Source: Sulfurovum sp.
Lineage (GTDB): Bacteria > Campylobacterota > Campylobacteria > Campylobacterales > Sulfurovaceae
Direction: 5' to 3'
Length of the DNA stretch: 64,000 nt
NCBI GenBank assembly: GCA_020525365.1
Contig: JAIZOF010000001.1
Coordinates: 216,381-280,380, forward strand
The notes beneath the pieces are model-generated. The model saw only the letters and a list, made by a program, of their open reading frames with translations. It searched no databases and was not told where the DNA came from. Both the position numbers and the translations under genes were made by a program. Below, in pieces: positions 20,620-30,148 of this stretch; position 1 is the stretch's first letter, and each line of letters opens with the position of its first letter.

Positions 20620-20970
20620 ATGTCGTTAGCCAATAATGATCTTGAAGAGATACTTCAGACATATTTGATATTGATGGATACTGAAAAGTATTTTGAGGCA
20701 CATGAGGTGCTAGAGGAAGCATGGCATTTGCTACGGTTTCACAAAGACCCCCTTGCCAATCTTGCTAAAGGGCTCATCAATGGGGCAATTGCATTTGAAC
20801 ATTTGAAACGCAATAAAGAGAGAGCAGTTGCACGTGCACAACGGGTAATTGTCTCTTATGAGCGCCATAAACATTTGTGCGTGGAAGGGATAGAATATTT
20901 TATGCTTTTTGCTAAGGCATGCAAAAAGATTGAAATATTAAAAAAGAAATATATGTTACATGGCGTATAA
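20620..20970 (+). CDS. DUF309 family protein
   Basis: 116 residues, all-helical, with the family signature HEVLEEAWHLL (residues 28-38) and a following KGLINGAIAFEH. DUF309 proteins have no established biochemical role. It begins 6 bases after the repressor stop, so the two are probably co-transcribed. No good Shine-Dalgarno of its own is visible, which fits translational coupling. Confidence 0.85.
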   Translation: MSLANNDLEEILQTYLILMDTEKYFEAHEVLEEAWHLLRFHKDPLANLAKGLINGAIAFEHLKRNKERAVARAQRVIVSYERHKHLCVEGIEYFMLFAKACKKIEILKKKYMLHGV

Positions 20971-21080
20971 AAATTAAATATTATATCGATAGACTTTTCT
21001 TTCTTAAACTATGCACTGACAGCGGTCTCTTAGTGAGATTTTTATAGAATAATAAACTAATTTTTGGAGTATATTATTGT

Positions 21081-22430
21081 ATGATTAAAAAAAATAAAAA
21101 AATAATTGTTTTGGGTCTTGTTGTTACCTTAGCTTTTACCTATCTTTCCGGCTCTTCCCTTTCAACAAAAGAGACAAAAAAATCTACCGCAAAAGAGAAA
21201 CTTGAATCCTATATTAAATTTACTCAAATTCTAAATGTTATTGAAAGAGAGTATGTGGATGATATTAATACCACAGCACTTATCAACAAAGCACTTAAGG
21301 GGCTTATGACAAACCTTGATGCTCACTCAACTTTTATGGATACCAAGTCTTATAAAAATTTAACCGTTCAAACCAAAGGTGAATTTGGTGGATTAGGCAT
21401 CTCTGTAGGCATGAAGGATGGTGCGCTGACAGTCATTGCACCACTTGATGGTACACCTGCTATGAAAGCGGGTGTTAAAGCAGGTGATATTATTCTCAAG
21501 ATCGATGACAAGGCAACTATTGGTATGAATATCGATGAGGCAGTTCAGTTAATGCGTGGAAAACCAGGAACGGATATTACACTCACTGTCATACGCAAAA
21601 AAGAGTCTAGACCACTTAAGATTAAAATTACCAGAGGCATTATTAAGATTGATTCAGTTTATGCCAAAACCATCGAAGGTGCTAGTGGGATACTCTATTT
21701 GCATATAGTATCTTTTGATCAAAAAGTAGTCAAGAGTGTTAAAAAGGCAATTCAAGAGCACAACAATACTAAAGGGATTATTCTTGATTTGCGCAATAAC
21801 CCAGGAGGGCTACTTGATCAGGCAACTGGTTTGGTTGATATGTTTGTTGAAAAAGGTGTTATTGTGAGCCAAAAAGGTAAAAGCAAACATGAAAATATTA
21901 AATACAAAGCACATAGAGAGAGTACTGACACCAAAACACCTATTGTAACACTTGTTAATAGTGGTTCTGCTTCAGCAAGTGAGATTGTCTCTGGTGCATT
22001 ACAGGATTTTAACCGTTCTGTTATTGTTGGAGAGAAGACTTTTGGTAAAGGGTCGGTACAGGTTGTTATACCTGTAGGCAAGAAAGAAGCACTTAAATTA
22101 ACCATAGCACGCTACTATCTCCCAAGTGGACGCACCATTCAAAACAAAGGTGTTACACCTGATATTATTGTTCATTTTGGTAAAATAGAGTATGTCAAAG
22201 ACCTAATACGCTTTAAAGAGAAAGACCTTAAGAAGCATCTTGAGGTTGAGTTGGAAAAAATAGATGGTAAAAAGCAGAGTAAAAAAAGTGATGATACTAC
22301 TGTAGCTGAAGATCAAAATATGACTAAATATAAAAAATATATTACAGAAAAAATGGTCTATAGTGATACGCAGCTTAAAAGTGCCATTGATATTCTTAAA
22401 GCACTTATTGTTGCACAAAAAGGGAAATAG
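21081..22430 (+). CDS. ctp: Carboxy-terminal processing protease (S41)
   Basis: Periplasmic serine protease of the CtpA/Prc family. 449 residues: an N-terminal signal anchor (about 8-27), a PDZ domain (about 100-190, GEFGGLGISVG onward) and the S41 domain with the catalytic Ser in NSGSASASEIVSGAL and the Lys in FGKGSVQ. The C-terminus is a Lys-rich extension. It lies 3 bases upstream of purC, so it may be read with the purine genes, though the functions are unrelated. In other bacteria such proteases trim penicillin-binding proteins and lipoproteins. Confidence 0.93.
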   Translation: MIKKNKKIIVLGLVVTLAFTYLSGSSLSTKETKKSTAKEKLESYIKFTQILNVIEREYVDDINTTALINKALKGLMTNLDAHSTFMDTKSYKNLTVQTKGEFGGLGISVGMKDGALTVIAPLDGTPAMKAGVKAGDIILKIDDKATIGMNIDEAVQLMRGKPGTDITLTVIRKKESRPLKIKITRGIIKIDSVYAKTIEGASGILYLHIVSFDQKVVKSVKKAIQEHNNTKGIILDLRNNPGGLLDQATGLVDMFVEKGVIVSQKGKSKHENIKYKAHRESTDTKTPIVTLVNSGSASASEIVSGALQDFNRSVIVGEKTFGKGSVQVVIPVGKKEALKLTIARYYLPSGRTIQNKGVTPDIIVHFGKIEYVKDLIRFKEKDLKKHLEVELEKIDGKKQSKKSDDTTVAEDQNMTKYKKYITEKMVYSDTQLKSAIDILKALIVAQKGK

Positions 22431-22433
22431 TGT

Positions 22434-23153
22434 ATGAATAAAAAGTCACTTATATATGAAGGTAAGGCTAAAAAGATTTGGTCTACAGATAATGAAAAAC
22501 TTTATATTTCTGAGTTTAAAGATGACTTAACAGCATTTAATGGAGAGAAGAAGTCAAGTGAAGCAGGAAAAGGGGCACTTAATAACAAAATATCTACCGA
22601 ACTCTTTAAATTTCTTAATACTAAAGGGGTTCCAACACATTTTATTGAAATGCTTGATGGTACCCATATGCTACATAAAAAAGCCGAAGTGATTCTTATT
22701 GAGGTGATTGTACGCAATATTGCCACAGGAAGTCTCAGTCGTAATCTTGGTATTGAAGATGGAAAAGTACTTCCCTTTGCGCTGGTAGAATTTGATTATA
22801 AAAATGATGAACTAGGAGACCCTAAACTTAATGATCAGCATTGCCTTATTCTTGAATTGGTTAATGATGCGGCAGAGCTTGATTTTATCCGCTACTGGGC
22901 AAGGCGCATCAATGAGCTTCTTAAAGTATTTTATGAAGAGCGTGGGCTTATATTGGTTGATTTTAAACTTGAGTTTGGACGTGATGTAGATGGTAATATT
23001 ATGCTTATTGATGAGCTCAGCCCAGATAATTTTAGACTTTGGGACAGTGAAAGTGGTGAGAGTATGGACAAAGATCGTTTTCGAAAAGGTCTTGGTGGAC
23101 TCAAGGTGGCATACGAAGAGGTGCTTAACAGAATTTTAAGGGGAAACAAATAA
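22434..23153 (+). CDS. purC: Phosphoribosylaminoimidazole-succinocarboxamide synthase
   Basis: SAICAR synthase, joining CAIR and aspartate in purine synthesis. 239 residues, normal. Opens with [12 protein letters not shown] and has the conserved RNIATGS and LVDFKLEFG motifs and [12 protein letters not shown]. The stop codon overlaps the purS start (TAATG), so translation of purC, purS and purQ is coupled. Confidence 0.96.
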   Translation: MNKKSLIYEGKAKKIWSTDNEKLYISEFKDDLTAFNGEKKSSEAGKGALNNKISTELFKFLNTKGVPTHFIEMLDGTHMLHKKAEVILIEVIVRNIATGSLSRNLGIEDGKVLPFALVEFDYKNDELGDPKLNDQHCLILELVNDAAELDFIRYWARRINELLKVFYEERGLILVDFKLEFGRDVDGNIMLIDELSPDNFRLWDSESGESMDKDRFRKGLGGLKVAYEEVLNRILRGNK

Positions 23154-23395
23154 TGACAACAGCAATTGTAAATATATTTTTAAAAGAAGGTGTATTGGAT
23201 CCCCAAGGAAAAGCAACACATCATGCACTTGATTCACTTGGCTTTAAGGGTGTAAAAGATGTACGCATAGGAAAGCAGATTATTCTGCAGCTTGAAACAG
23301 ATGACAAGAGTGAAGCCAAAGCCAAAGTTAAAGAGATGTGTGAGATGTTGCTTGCAAATACAGTGATTGAAGACTATACTATTGAGATGAAGTAA
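23153..23395 (+). CDS. purS: Phosphoribosylformylglycinamidine synthase subunit PurS
   Basis: Small subunit that bridges PurL and PurQ in the three-part FGAM synthase. 80 residues. The fold signature LKEGVLDPQGKA and ALDSLGFKGVKDVRIGK are both present. It overlaps purC by one base and abuts purQ, the conserved order. Confidence 0.95.
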   Translation: MTTAIVNIFLKEGVLDPQGKATHHALDSLGFKGVKDVRIGKQIILQLETDDKSEAKAKVKEMCEMLLANTVIEDYTIEMK

Positions 23396-24067
23396 ATGAA
23401 AGTAGCAATATTACGATTTCCTGGAACCAACTGCGAATTTGATACACAGTATGCGTTTGAAAAACTAGGATATAGCACCGAACTTGTTTGGCATAAACAG
23501 GAGAGTCTTTCTAAAGATTTTGACCTAGTGGTCGTACCTGGTGGGTTTTCTTATGGTGATTATCTACGTTCAGGATCTATTGCCTGTTTTTCTCCTATTA
23601 TGAAGGCAGTATCAAAATATGCTAAAAGTGGTGGTAAGGTACTTGGTATTTGTAATGGATTTCAGATACTTACAGAGGTTGGGCTTCTTCCTGGGGCTTT
23701 GAAGCGAAATAATAATCTACATTTTATCTCTAAACATCAAACATTGTATGTTGAGAATAATAATAATGCTTTCTTGAATCAGTGTGATAAAGGCGAGGTG
23801 CTCAATATCCCTATTGCTCATGCAGATGGGAACTATTATATTGATGATGAAGGCATCAAGAAGCTCGAAAGTAATGGGCAGGTGTTGCTTCGATACTGCG
23901 ATAAAGCAGGTAACCGAGTTATGGTAAATGGTTCTGTTGCTTCTATTGCTGGTATCTGTAATGAAAAAAAGAATGTCTTTGGTCTTATGCCACACCCAGA
24001 GCGTGCACTTGAATCTATTCTTGGGAGTGAAGATGGCATTAAAATGCTGAAAGGTTTTAAGGTCTGA
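23396..24067 (+). CDS. purQ: Phosphoribosylformylglycinamidine synthase subunit PurQ
   Basis: Glutaminase subunit of FGAM synthase. 223 residues. The nucleophile Cys86 is in LGICNGFQIL, and the His/Glu pair is in MPHPERALE near the C-terminus. The opening RFPGTNCEFD is typical. It directly follows purS; purL is not in the window. Confidence 0.96.
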   Translation: MKVAILRFPGTNCEFDTQYAFEKLGYSTELVWHKQESLSKDFDLVVVPGGFSYGDYLRSGSIACFSPIMKAVSKYAKSGGKVLGICNGFQILTEVGLLPGALKRNNNLHFISKHQTLYVENNNNAFLNQCDKGEVLNIPIAHADGNYYIDDEGIKKLESNGQVLLRYCDKAGNRVMVNGSVASIAGICNEKKNVFGLMPHPERALESILGSEDGIKMLKGFKV

Positions 24068-24072
24068 TTTCT

Positions 24073-25110
24073 TTGATGCGTATCTTATACCCTATATGGA
24101 CTTTTTTATTGATGGCAGCATCCATACTTCATGCTGAGAGTAGTTTTAAGTATAGCTATGTACCAAAAAAGGTGTATGAAAATCAGATTTTCCCCATTAC
24201 CATTATTGATACACGTACAAAAAAGATCCCTCTTCACTATCGATTTGAGATAGGAAGTGATGTGTATCCTCTTTCTGCTGAACCGCTTGTTATTAAAAAT
24301 GGAAATTATGACTTCTATACTTTTTACTTTAAAGCAGCACAATCAGGAGAAATTACCCTTCCACGCATCTTTATCGATATCAACGGGAAGAGTACCATTT
24401 TAGAATCTCATACTATTCCTGTAGTTACACTAAAACGGAGAAAAGATTTCTGTGGTGTGCTTGCTGCTGATATGAAGATCCAAAATTCACAAGTTTCCCA
24501 CTATGACGAAAAGAACTATCTTGTTATGTTATCTGTAGAAGCCCATGAGGCTAACTTGGAAGATATGCATCTTCAAAAAGTTGAAGAATCAGGGGTTGAG
24601 GATATTGAACGCCAAGGAGCAAAAGCCAAAGGTGAGTTCTATGTAGTGATACCCACAACACAAAAAAAACTCAGTTTTACCTACTTTAATACGATTAAAC
24701 ACCAGTATGTTTTTTTAAAAACACCAGTAGAATTATTTGAAAATAGCGTTATTACACAGATTAATCTTAATCCTCAAGAAGATAACTTCGATAAACTTAA
24801 AAAGTATATTGTTATAGTATTGGTTGGATTCTTTTTTCTGATGCTTTTAATTTATCAAGATTTTTTCTATCTTATATTAGGAACAGTCTCCTTAATTACA
24901 CTCCTTACTTTTTATGTACCAAAAGAACGTATATGTGTGAAGCAGGGTGCACCCCTTTATGTTCTTCCTACAAAGACTAGTGATGTCAGTACTGAAGTAG
25001 ATAGTAAATACACCACCCCCCTGCTTGGGAAACGTTTAGAGTTTAGAAAGATTGAATATAAGAATGGCATTATAGGATGGGTTAAGGATGAAGATCTTTG
25101 CAAAAATTAG
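24073..25110 (+). CDS. BatD-like membrane protein with C-terminal SH3-like domain
   Basis: 345 residues. A signal peptide (about 1-20) precedes a beta-rich periplasmic region (SYVPKKVYENQIFPITI...) resembling the BatD/oxygen-tolerance family. Then come two close hydrophobic segments (about 245-285) and a tail (290-345) with the alternating pattern of a bacterial SH3 domain ending in GWVKDEDL. The role is unknown; BatD proteins elsewhere sit in aerotolerance operons, but no other bat genes are here. The end overlaps plsC by 23 bases. Confidence 0.6.
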   Translation: MMRILYPIWTFLLMAASILHAESSFKYSYVPKKVYENQIFPITIIDTRTKKIPLHYRFEIGSDVYPLSAEPLVIKNGNYDFYTFYFKAAQSGEITLPRIFIDINGKSTILESHTIPVVTLKRRKDFCGVLAADMKIQNSQVSHYDEKNYLVMLSVEAHEANLEDMHLQKVEESGVEDIERQGAKAKGEFYVVIPTTQKKLSFTYFNTIKHQYVFLKTPVELFENSVITQINLNPQEDNFDKLKKYIVIVLVGFFFLMLLIYQDFFYLILGTVSLITLLTFYVPKERICVKQGAPLYVLPTKTSDVSTEVDSKYTTPLLGKRLEFRKIEYKNGIIGWVKDEDLCKN

Positions 25111-25798
25111 ATTTTATTGGGGTGTAGTAGTCATCTCTTTTGTAAGTGGGGCTTTAATGATTCCTGCTATTTTTATTGCGCCAAAGTACAAAGGATCTAT
25201 TATCCATACACTTAATAGGCTTAGTATGTTTCTTATGGGTGCAAGGTTTAAGCAAGAAGGGAAGATGGATCTTGAAGCTGACTTGTATGTGATGAATCAT
25301 CAAGGGGTTATTGATATTGTTGGCATGGAAGCACTACAAAAGAACCACCTTCGATGGGTAGCAAAAAAAGAGCTTTTTGATGTATTGTGGTTTGGAAATC
25401 TACTCAGAGGCGGAGACATGATCTCTTTGGATAGAGGCAATAAAGCGGGGATAGTTAAGCTGATGAAAGATGTTAAAAAGTCTATAGAAGAAAAGCACCG
25501 TGCTGTTATCATTTTTCCTGAAGGTACCCGTGCTAAAGGTCAAAAATTGCTTCCTTTCAAGCAGGGTGCCAATATAATTGCTAAAAAATTGGGACTGAAA
25601 GTACAACCGATAGTCGTTACTGGTAGCAAATGGATACTAGATCAGCATGAAAGAACAGGACACGGTGGAACAGTACATTATAAATTTCTTCCAGTTGTTA
25701 ATGTAGAAAAAGCCCCTGATAATTGGTATAAAACTATTCAGGAACAGATGCAAAAGGAGATAGACAATGCAGCTACCTACCATCATCGCAGTCGCTAG
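25088..25798 (+). CDS. plsC: 1-acyl-sn-glycerol-3-phosphate acyltransferase
   Basis: Makes phosphatidic acid from lysophosphatidic acid in the inner membrane. 236 residues. The catalytic HX4D motif is His71-Asp76 (NHQGVID) and the glycerol-phosphate site is FPEGTRAKG (about 143-151). One N-terminal membrane segment is present (10-30). It overlaps the preceding gene by 23 bases and the next by 32, a tight coupling with crcB. Confidence 0.93.
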   Translation: MKIFAKIRFYWGVVVISFVSGALMIPAIFIAPKYKGSIIHTLNRLSMFLMGARFKQEGKMDLEADLYVMNHQGVIDIVGMEALQKNHLRWVAKKELFDVLWFGNLLRGGDMISLDRGNKAGIVKLMKDVKKSIEEKHRAVIIFPEGTRAKGQKLLPFKQGANIIAKKLGLKVQPIVVTGSKWILDQHERTGHGGTVHYKFLPVVNVEKAPDNWYKTIQEQMQKEIDNAATYHHRSR

Positions 25799-26153
25799 TG
25801 GAGGCGCAATTGGTGCAACGGCACGGATGCTTATTAATGGATTTGTTAATAGCCGTATGCCACATGCACTACCCTTTGGCACATTGACTGTCAATCTGAT
25901 TGGAAGCCTTTTCATCGGTATATTGTTTGCCTATTTTCATCTCAATGAACATTTCTCTCTCCACTTAAAAACCTTCCTTGTTACAGGTATACTTGGAGCA
26001 CTAACAACTTACTCAACCTTTGCTATGGAGAGTTTCCTTTTGCTTGAATCTGGTCATTATGGTCATGCTTTTTTGAATATGGCACTTAATCTTTTTGGTA
26101 CTATTGTGATGGCAGGGCTTGGCTATATGTTGTTACTACAGCTAACAAAATAA
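25767..26153 (+). CDS. crcB: Fluoride channel Fluc/CrcB
   Basis: Small four-helix membrane protein forming a dual-topology fluoride exporter. 128 residues with GGAIGATARM, the PFGTLTVNLIGS segment with the key Asn, and the GALTTYSTFAMES break-helix motif. It starts inside plsC in another frame. No fluoride riboswitch could exist in the usual place because the upstream sequence is coding. Confidence 0.94.
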   Translation: MQLPTIIAVASGGAIGATARMLINGFVNSRMPHALPFGTLTVNLIGSLFIGILFAYFHLNEHFSLHLKTFLVTGILGALTTYSTFAMESFLLLESGHYGHAFLNMALNLFGTIVMAGLGYMLLLQLTK

Positions 26154-26172
26154 TAGATACAATTAGGAAAAT

Positions 26173-26433
26173 ATGAAAACATTACAAGAAGAGGTTACTC
26201 TACACATCAACAAATTAGTTCATCCACTTAAAGCAGAGAAAGAGCTTAAAGAAGTACTAAAAGTCAAATTAACCAAAAAAGAGTTCAAAATTCTCAATGC
26301 ATGGGCAGAAGATATTGATATTGAAGCACTGAAGCTAAAACTTAACCTTGATGAGAAGCGCTTTTTAGAACTATCGGCCAAACTAGTTAAAAAGCTCAAT
26401 CAGGAGAAGATTAAGCAGGCAATATGTTGCTAA
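26173..26433 (+). CDS. Small hypothetical helical protein
   Basis: 86 residues, rich in Lys, Leu and Glu, predicted by eye to be all helix; ends in Cys-Cys. It lies 19 bases after crcB on the same strand with a GGAAAA stretch before the ATG. I do not recognise it. The coding bias resembles the neighbours, so it is probably real. Confidence 0.6.
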   Translation: MKTLQEEVTLHINKLVHPLKAEKELKEVLKVKLTKKEFKILNAWAEDIDIEALKLKLNLDEKRFLELSAKLVKKLNQEKIKQAICC

Positions 26434-26478
26434 ACCATCTCTATTTTACAGATAAAACTAATTTTTAAGAAAGCCAAT

Positions 26479-27987
26479 CTAAGCCTGAATCAGACTTTTG
26501 GCATAATCTAGAGCTATTTTTTTGTTATACAACTCCCCCTCCATTTGCAATATGTATACTGTATCAAGGATTTCTTTGAAGCGTACAGATGGTGTCATGC
26601 CCAAAGCAATAAGATCCCTCCCTTGAAGTAATGGTTTAAGTGGTTTATTTTTAACCTGTAAATTTTCTGCTACCATCAAAAGCCAATTCCCAGCCGGATA
26701 ATTATGTGTTATATTCTGATTGGTTTGTGCTTCTGTTGAAATATCTTTTTTATCTTCTCCCCCAAGATAGTCAGCTGTGGCAACCAATACAAGCTCTTCA
26801 ATACTTACTTTGGTTGCTAGGCGACATATATCACCTGCTTTTATATTTTGGATATAGAACTCAGAAGGCTTGAGGTGGTATGCCACCAAGGGGAGGATAC
26901 TTTCGATGAAAGTATGTTCATTGGTGAGACGATAAAGAAAGCTACGAACAGCTTCAAGATCAATAGTTTTGTATGAAAAAGTATAAATTGATACATCAAG
27001 AGTACCGGTTTGTACTGCTGCTAAAATACTCTTATGCTTTTGAATATTTTTCCCTGAAAATATATCCTCATACTTTGGGTTAATTGTTATGAATGGTTTT
27101 CCAAAATCATGGCACAATACAGCAAATAAAAGTTTGAGCCAAAACTTATGATTACTGGCTTGTTTTTTATTTTTCTGTCTCTGCTTTTTGAGTATTGATA
27201 CCATGATATCAATACTTATCATTGTATGTGCCCATCTATCTTTTTCTAGATACCATCTTGGATAACCAATAAGTGCATGAAGTTCTGGAAAATAACGTAT
27301 GGTGATACCCCATATTCTCATCAATTCAAAACCAATAGAAGGTTTGGATGCTTTAAGTAACAGCTTTTTCCACTCTTCATAAATACGTTCTTTGGGTAGC
27401 TCGTCAAGCTGTTTATTTTCAACCATCTTTTGACACAATATGGATGTCTCCTCTGCTATCCTAAACTCAAAACGTGCTGCAAACTGTATTGCTCGATATA
27501 CTCGTAGTGGATCATCCATAAATGTAGCATCATCAATATGTCTTAATACTTTATGTTGTATATCTTGTAAGCCTCCGAAGGGATCAAGAATCTTTCCTGT
27601 TAATATATCATATCCTAATGCATTCATTGTAAAATCTCGTCGCTTCGCAGCAGTAGAAAAATCAAGAAACCCATCTACTTCAACACAAAACCCTCTATGC
27701 CCATTACCTATTTTCCTTTCTGTACGGGGAAAAGAGAAGTCATACTCCTTTTTATCAATATAGAGCTTGACAACACCAAAGCATTTCCCTACTTGACTAA
27801 CATTGCCGTAGGCATGAAGAAAATTTTCAAGACTATTTAGTGTATTTAGACCATATACTTCAATATCATAATCTTTTACTTCTCTCTCCATTATCATATC
27901 CCGTACCGCACCGCCTACAAGCAATGTTCGGGCACCTTGAGTTTGTAGATCTTTGGCAATAACCTTAAGGATAGATGGTAGATTCAT
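26479..27987 (-). CDS. cca: CCA tRNA nucleotidyltransferase / poly(A) polymerase family, with HD domain
   Basis: Adds or repairs the 3' CCA of tRNAs. 502 residues, longer than the 412 of E. coli Cca. The nucleotidyltransferase head is LLVGGAVRDMIM (residues 20-31) with the metal-binding DYDIEVYG (39-46) and the RRDFTMNAL motif near 110-118. A C-terminal HD-type region contains CHDFGKP. All three tRNAs judged clean here encode their own CCA, so repair may be its main job. It converges with the preceding small gene. Confidence 0.88.
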   Translation of the reverse strand: MNLPSILKVIAKDLQTQGARTLLVGGAVRDMIMEREVKDYDIEVYGLNTLNSLENFLHAYGNVSQVGKCFGVVKLYIDKKEYDFSFPRTERKIGNGHRGFCVEVDGFLDFSTAAKRRDFTMNALGYDILTGKILDPFGGLQDIQHKVLRHIDDATFMDDPLRVYRAIQFAARFEFRIAEETSILCQKMVENKQLDELPKERIYEEWKKLLLKASKPSIGFELMRIWGITIRYFPELHALIGYPRWYLEKDRWAHTMISIDIMVSILKKQRQKNKKQASNHKFWLKLLFAVLCHDFGKPFITINPKYEDIFSGKNIQKHKSILAAVQTGTLDVSIYTFSYKTIDLEAVRSFLYRLTNEHTFIESILPLVAYHLKPSEFYIQNIKAGDICRLATKVSIEELVLVATADYLGGEDKKDISTEAQTNQNITHNYPAGNWLLMVAENLQVKNKPLKPLLQGRDLIALGMTPSVRFKEILDTVYILQMEGELYNKKIALDYAKSLIQA

Positions 27988-28042
27988 ATACTCTCTTTCA
28001 TGTAGCTCTTACTCAAATTCTAATACGATTTTTGAATCTATA

Positions 28043-28069
28043 ATACTTATCAGTCTTATAGATAAGTAT
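28043..28069. terminator. Perfect 9-bp inverted repeat between aspC and cca
   Basis: ATACTTATC, a 9-base loop, then GATAAGTAT. It lies 48 bases after the aspC stop and 56 bases before the cca start, both minus strand. It may be a weak terminator for aspC or an operator for cca; no strong T tract follows on the minus strand. Confidence 0.35.
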
Positions 28070-28116
28070 ATTATCGAGAGGGAAGAGGTATATTCTTCTT
28101 GAGGGAGAAGAGAGAT

Positions 28117-29310
28117 TTAGTTTTTTTTCAATGGAGTATATTTACTTTTAATAAACTTCTCAATACGTCTAATTCCTTCACGAATTGTTATGATGTCAGT
28201 AGCAAATGAGAACCGGAAGTATCCTTCGCTTCCAAAACCAATACCAGGCACAACGGCAACACCAGTTTCTTTGAGAAGCTCTTCGCAGAATACAATAGAT
28301 TTTTCTGTGATATCTTTAATATTCACAAAGAGATAAAAGGCACCCTGTGGTTTAATAACAGAGAGACCGTCTATTTCATTAAAGAGCTTGACTGCCTCTT
28401 CAGCCCGTTTCTTGAATGCTTTTTTCATCTGTGTAATTTCTTCATCTACCTCACCTAACAGAGCTGGAATAGCTGCTTTTTGAGTGATAGAATTAATATT
28501 TGAAGTACTTTGACTCTGTAGTTTATTTATAGTAGCAATCAGCTTTTTGTTTGGACTTGCAAGGTAGCCAAAGCGCCATCCAGTCATTGCAACCGATTTA
28601 CTTAATCCATTAATTGTAACTGTTCTTTGATACATGTCATTGCTAATACTTGCTGTGGCAGTAAAGTCGACACCATAAATAAGTTTTTCATACATTTCAT
28701 CACTGGCAACAAGAATATTAGTGTCTTTAAGTACTTCAGAAATCTCTTTAAGTTCCTCTTTGGTATAGACTGAACCTGTTGGATTAGACGGTGAGGTTAG
28801 TACTAGCATTTTTGTTTTGGAGGTAATGGCATTCTTAAGTTGCTTGGGAGTAATTTTAAACTTATTGGTATCGTCGGTCTCAATAATGACAGGTACACCA
28901 AAAGCATATTTAACCAATTCAGGATAAGTAACCCAATAAGGAGATGGAATAATGACTTCATCGCCTGGATTGATCACTGCTTGGAAGAGGTTAAATAGTG
29001 AGTGTTTTGCACCATTACTAACAATAATATCAGATGGAGCATACTCAAGGTTGTTGTCTCTTTCAAGTTTAGTAGCCACCGCTTTAAGTAGTTTGGGAAT
29101 ACCAGGTACGGCCGTATATTGGGTAAATCCTTCATTGATTGCTTTGATTGCTTCATCTTTGATACGTTTTGGCGTGCCAAAATCTGGTTCTCCTGCAGAG
29201 AAAGAGAGTATATCTTTTCCTTCTGCTTTGAGCTCTCGTGCTAATGTTGAGATTGCAATTGTTAAAGATGGTGAGAGTGTTTGCATGCGGTCGGAAAGTG
29301 TTAGTTTCAT
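28117..29310 (-). CDS. aspC: Aspartate/aromatic aminotransferase, class I PLP-dependent
   Basis: Transaminase that interconverts aspartate and oxaloacetate, often with aromatic side activity. 397 residues. FSAGEPDFGTP near the N-terminus, SPSNPTG, the PLP lysine in NGLSKSVAMTGWR and FRFSFAT near the end fit the AspB/AspC-I gamma group common in Campylobacterota. Exact substrate cannot be set by eye. Confidence 0.9.
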   Translation of the reverse strand: MKLTLSDRMQTLSPSLTIAISTLARELKAEGKDILSFSAGEPDFGTPKRIKDEAIKAINEGFTQYTAVPGIPKLLKAVATKLERDNNLEYAPSDIIVSNGAKHSLFNLFQAVINPGDEVIIPSPYWVTYPELVKYAFGVPVIIETDDTNKFKITPKQLKNAITSKTKMLVLTSPSNPTGSVYTKEELKEISEVLKDTNILVASDEMYEKLIYGVDFTATASISNDMYQRTVTINGLSKSVAMTGWRFGYLASPNKKLIATINKLQSQSTSNINSITQKAAIPALLGEVDEEITQMKKAFKKRAEEAVKLFNEIDGLSVIKPQGAFYLFVNIKDITEKSIVFCEELLKETGVAVVPGIGFGSEGYFRFSFATDIITIREGIRRIEKFIKSKYTPLKKN

Positions 29311-29446
29311 AAAAACCCTTATTGAAAAATACTACATATTATAACAAAAAGTGCTTGACAGAGCAGTAAAATGAAACAGGAAGTATTACTGAAACTAAAG
29401 TACTATTTGTTTTAAGTCTGCCAATAGCCCAATATAATATCCAATC

Positions 29447-30148
29447 TTAATCCATTGAATGAATAAAATTATTATAGAGCTCTTCTAGATCATGGTCTTT
29501 CTCTTTGACCTTCTCTTTTTTGGTTTTTGGCAATACTTCTTCAAGCACTTCGATACGTTGTAGCAGGTATGCAAAAAGCTCTTTGTCGACATCGGGTATT
29601 TTGTTATGACTAAGTGGATTTTTATCATGACCACGTTTGAGAACACGGGCAGGAATACCAATCGCGGTAGAGTTGGATGGTACATCTTTAACTACAACGG
29701 AATTAGCACCAACCTTAGAATTTTCTCCAATAGTAATATTGCCAAGTATTTTAGCACCTGCACTAAGTAAAACATTATTCTCAATGGTAGGGTGACGTTT
29801 TCCTTGATTGGTGCTAACCCCTCCAAGTGTTACTTGTTGGTAGATTAGTACATCATTGCCAATAATTGTGGTTTCTCCTATAACCACTCCTACACCATGA
29901 TCAATGAAGACACGCCGACCAAGCTTGGCAGCAGGATGAATATCTACCATTGTTAAGAACATACCAAGTGCTGAAATGAGACGTGGAATAAATCGTAACC
30001 CTTTCTGGTAGAACCAGTGAGCAATACGGTAAAATAATAGTGCCCATAAGCCAGGATAGTTAAAGAAGAGCTCAAAAGTGGAGCGGAGTGCTGGATCGTT
30101 ACGTTTGACATTGGCAAAGTCTTCCTTAATGAGTCTAAAGAGGTTCAC
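29447..30148 (-). CDS. cysE: Serine O-acetyltransferase
   Basis: Acetylates serine as the first step of cysteine synthesis. 233 residues. A short N-terminal helical domain is followed by left-handed beta-helix hexapeptide repeats (VVIGETTIIGNDVLIYQQVT, then NITIGENSKVGANSVV). The catalytic His and Asp lie around FIDHGVGVVIG. The start is GTG and overlaps the speA stop (GTGA), so the two are coupled. Confidence 0.94.
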   Translation of the reverse strand: MNLFRLIKEDFANVKRNDPALRSTFELFFNYPGLWALLFYRIAHWFYQKGLRFIPRLISALGMFLTMVDIHPAAKLGRRVFIDHGVGVVIGETTIIGNDVLIYQQVTLGGVSTNQGKRHPTIENNVLLSAGAKILGNITIGENSKVGANSVVVKDVPSNSTAIGIPARVLKRGHDKNPLSHNKIPDVDKELFAYLLQRIEVLEEVLPKTKKEKVKEKDHDLEELYNNFIHSMD

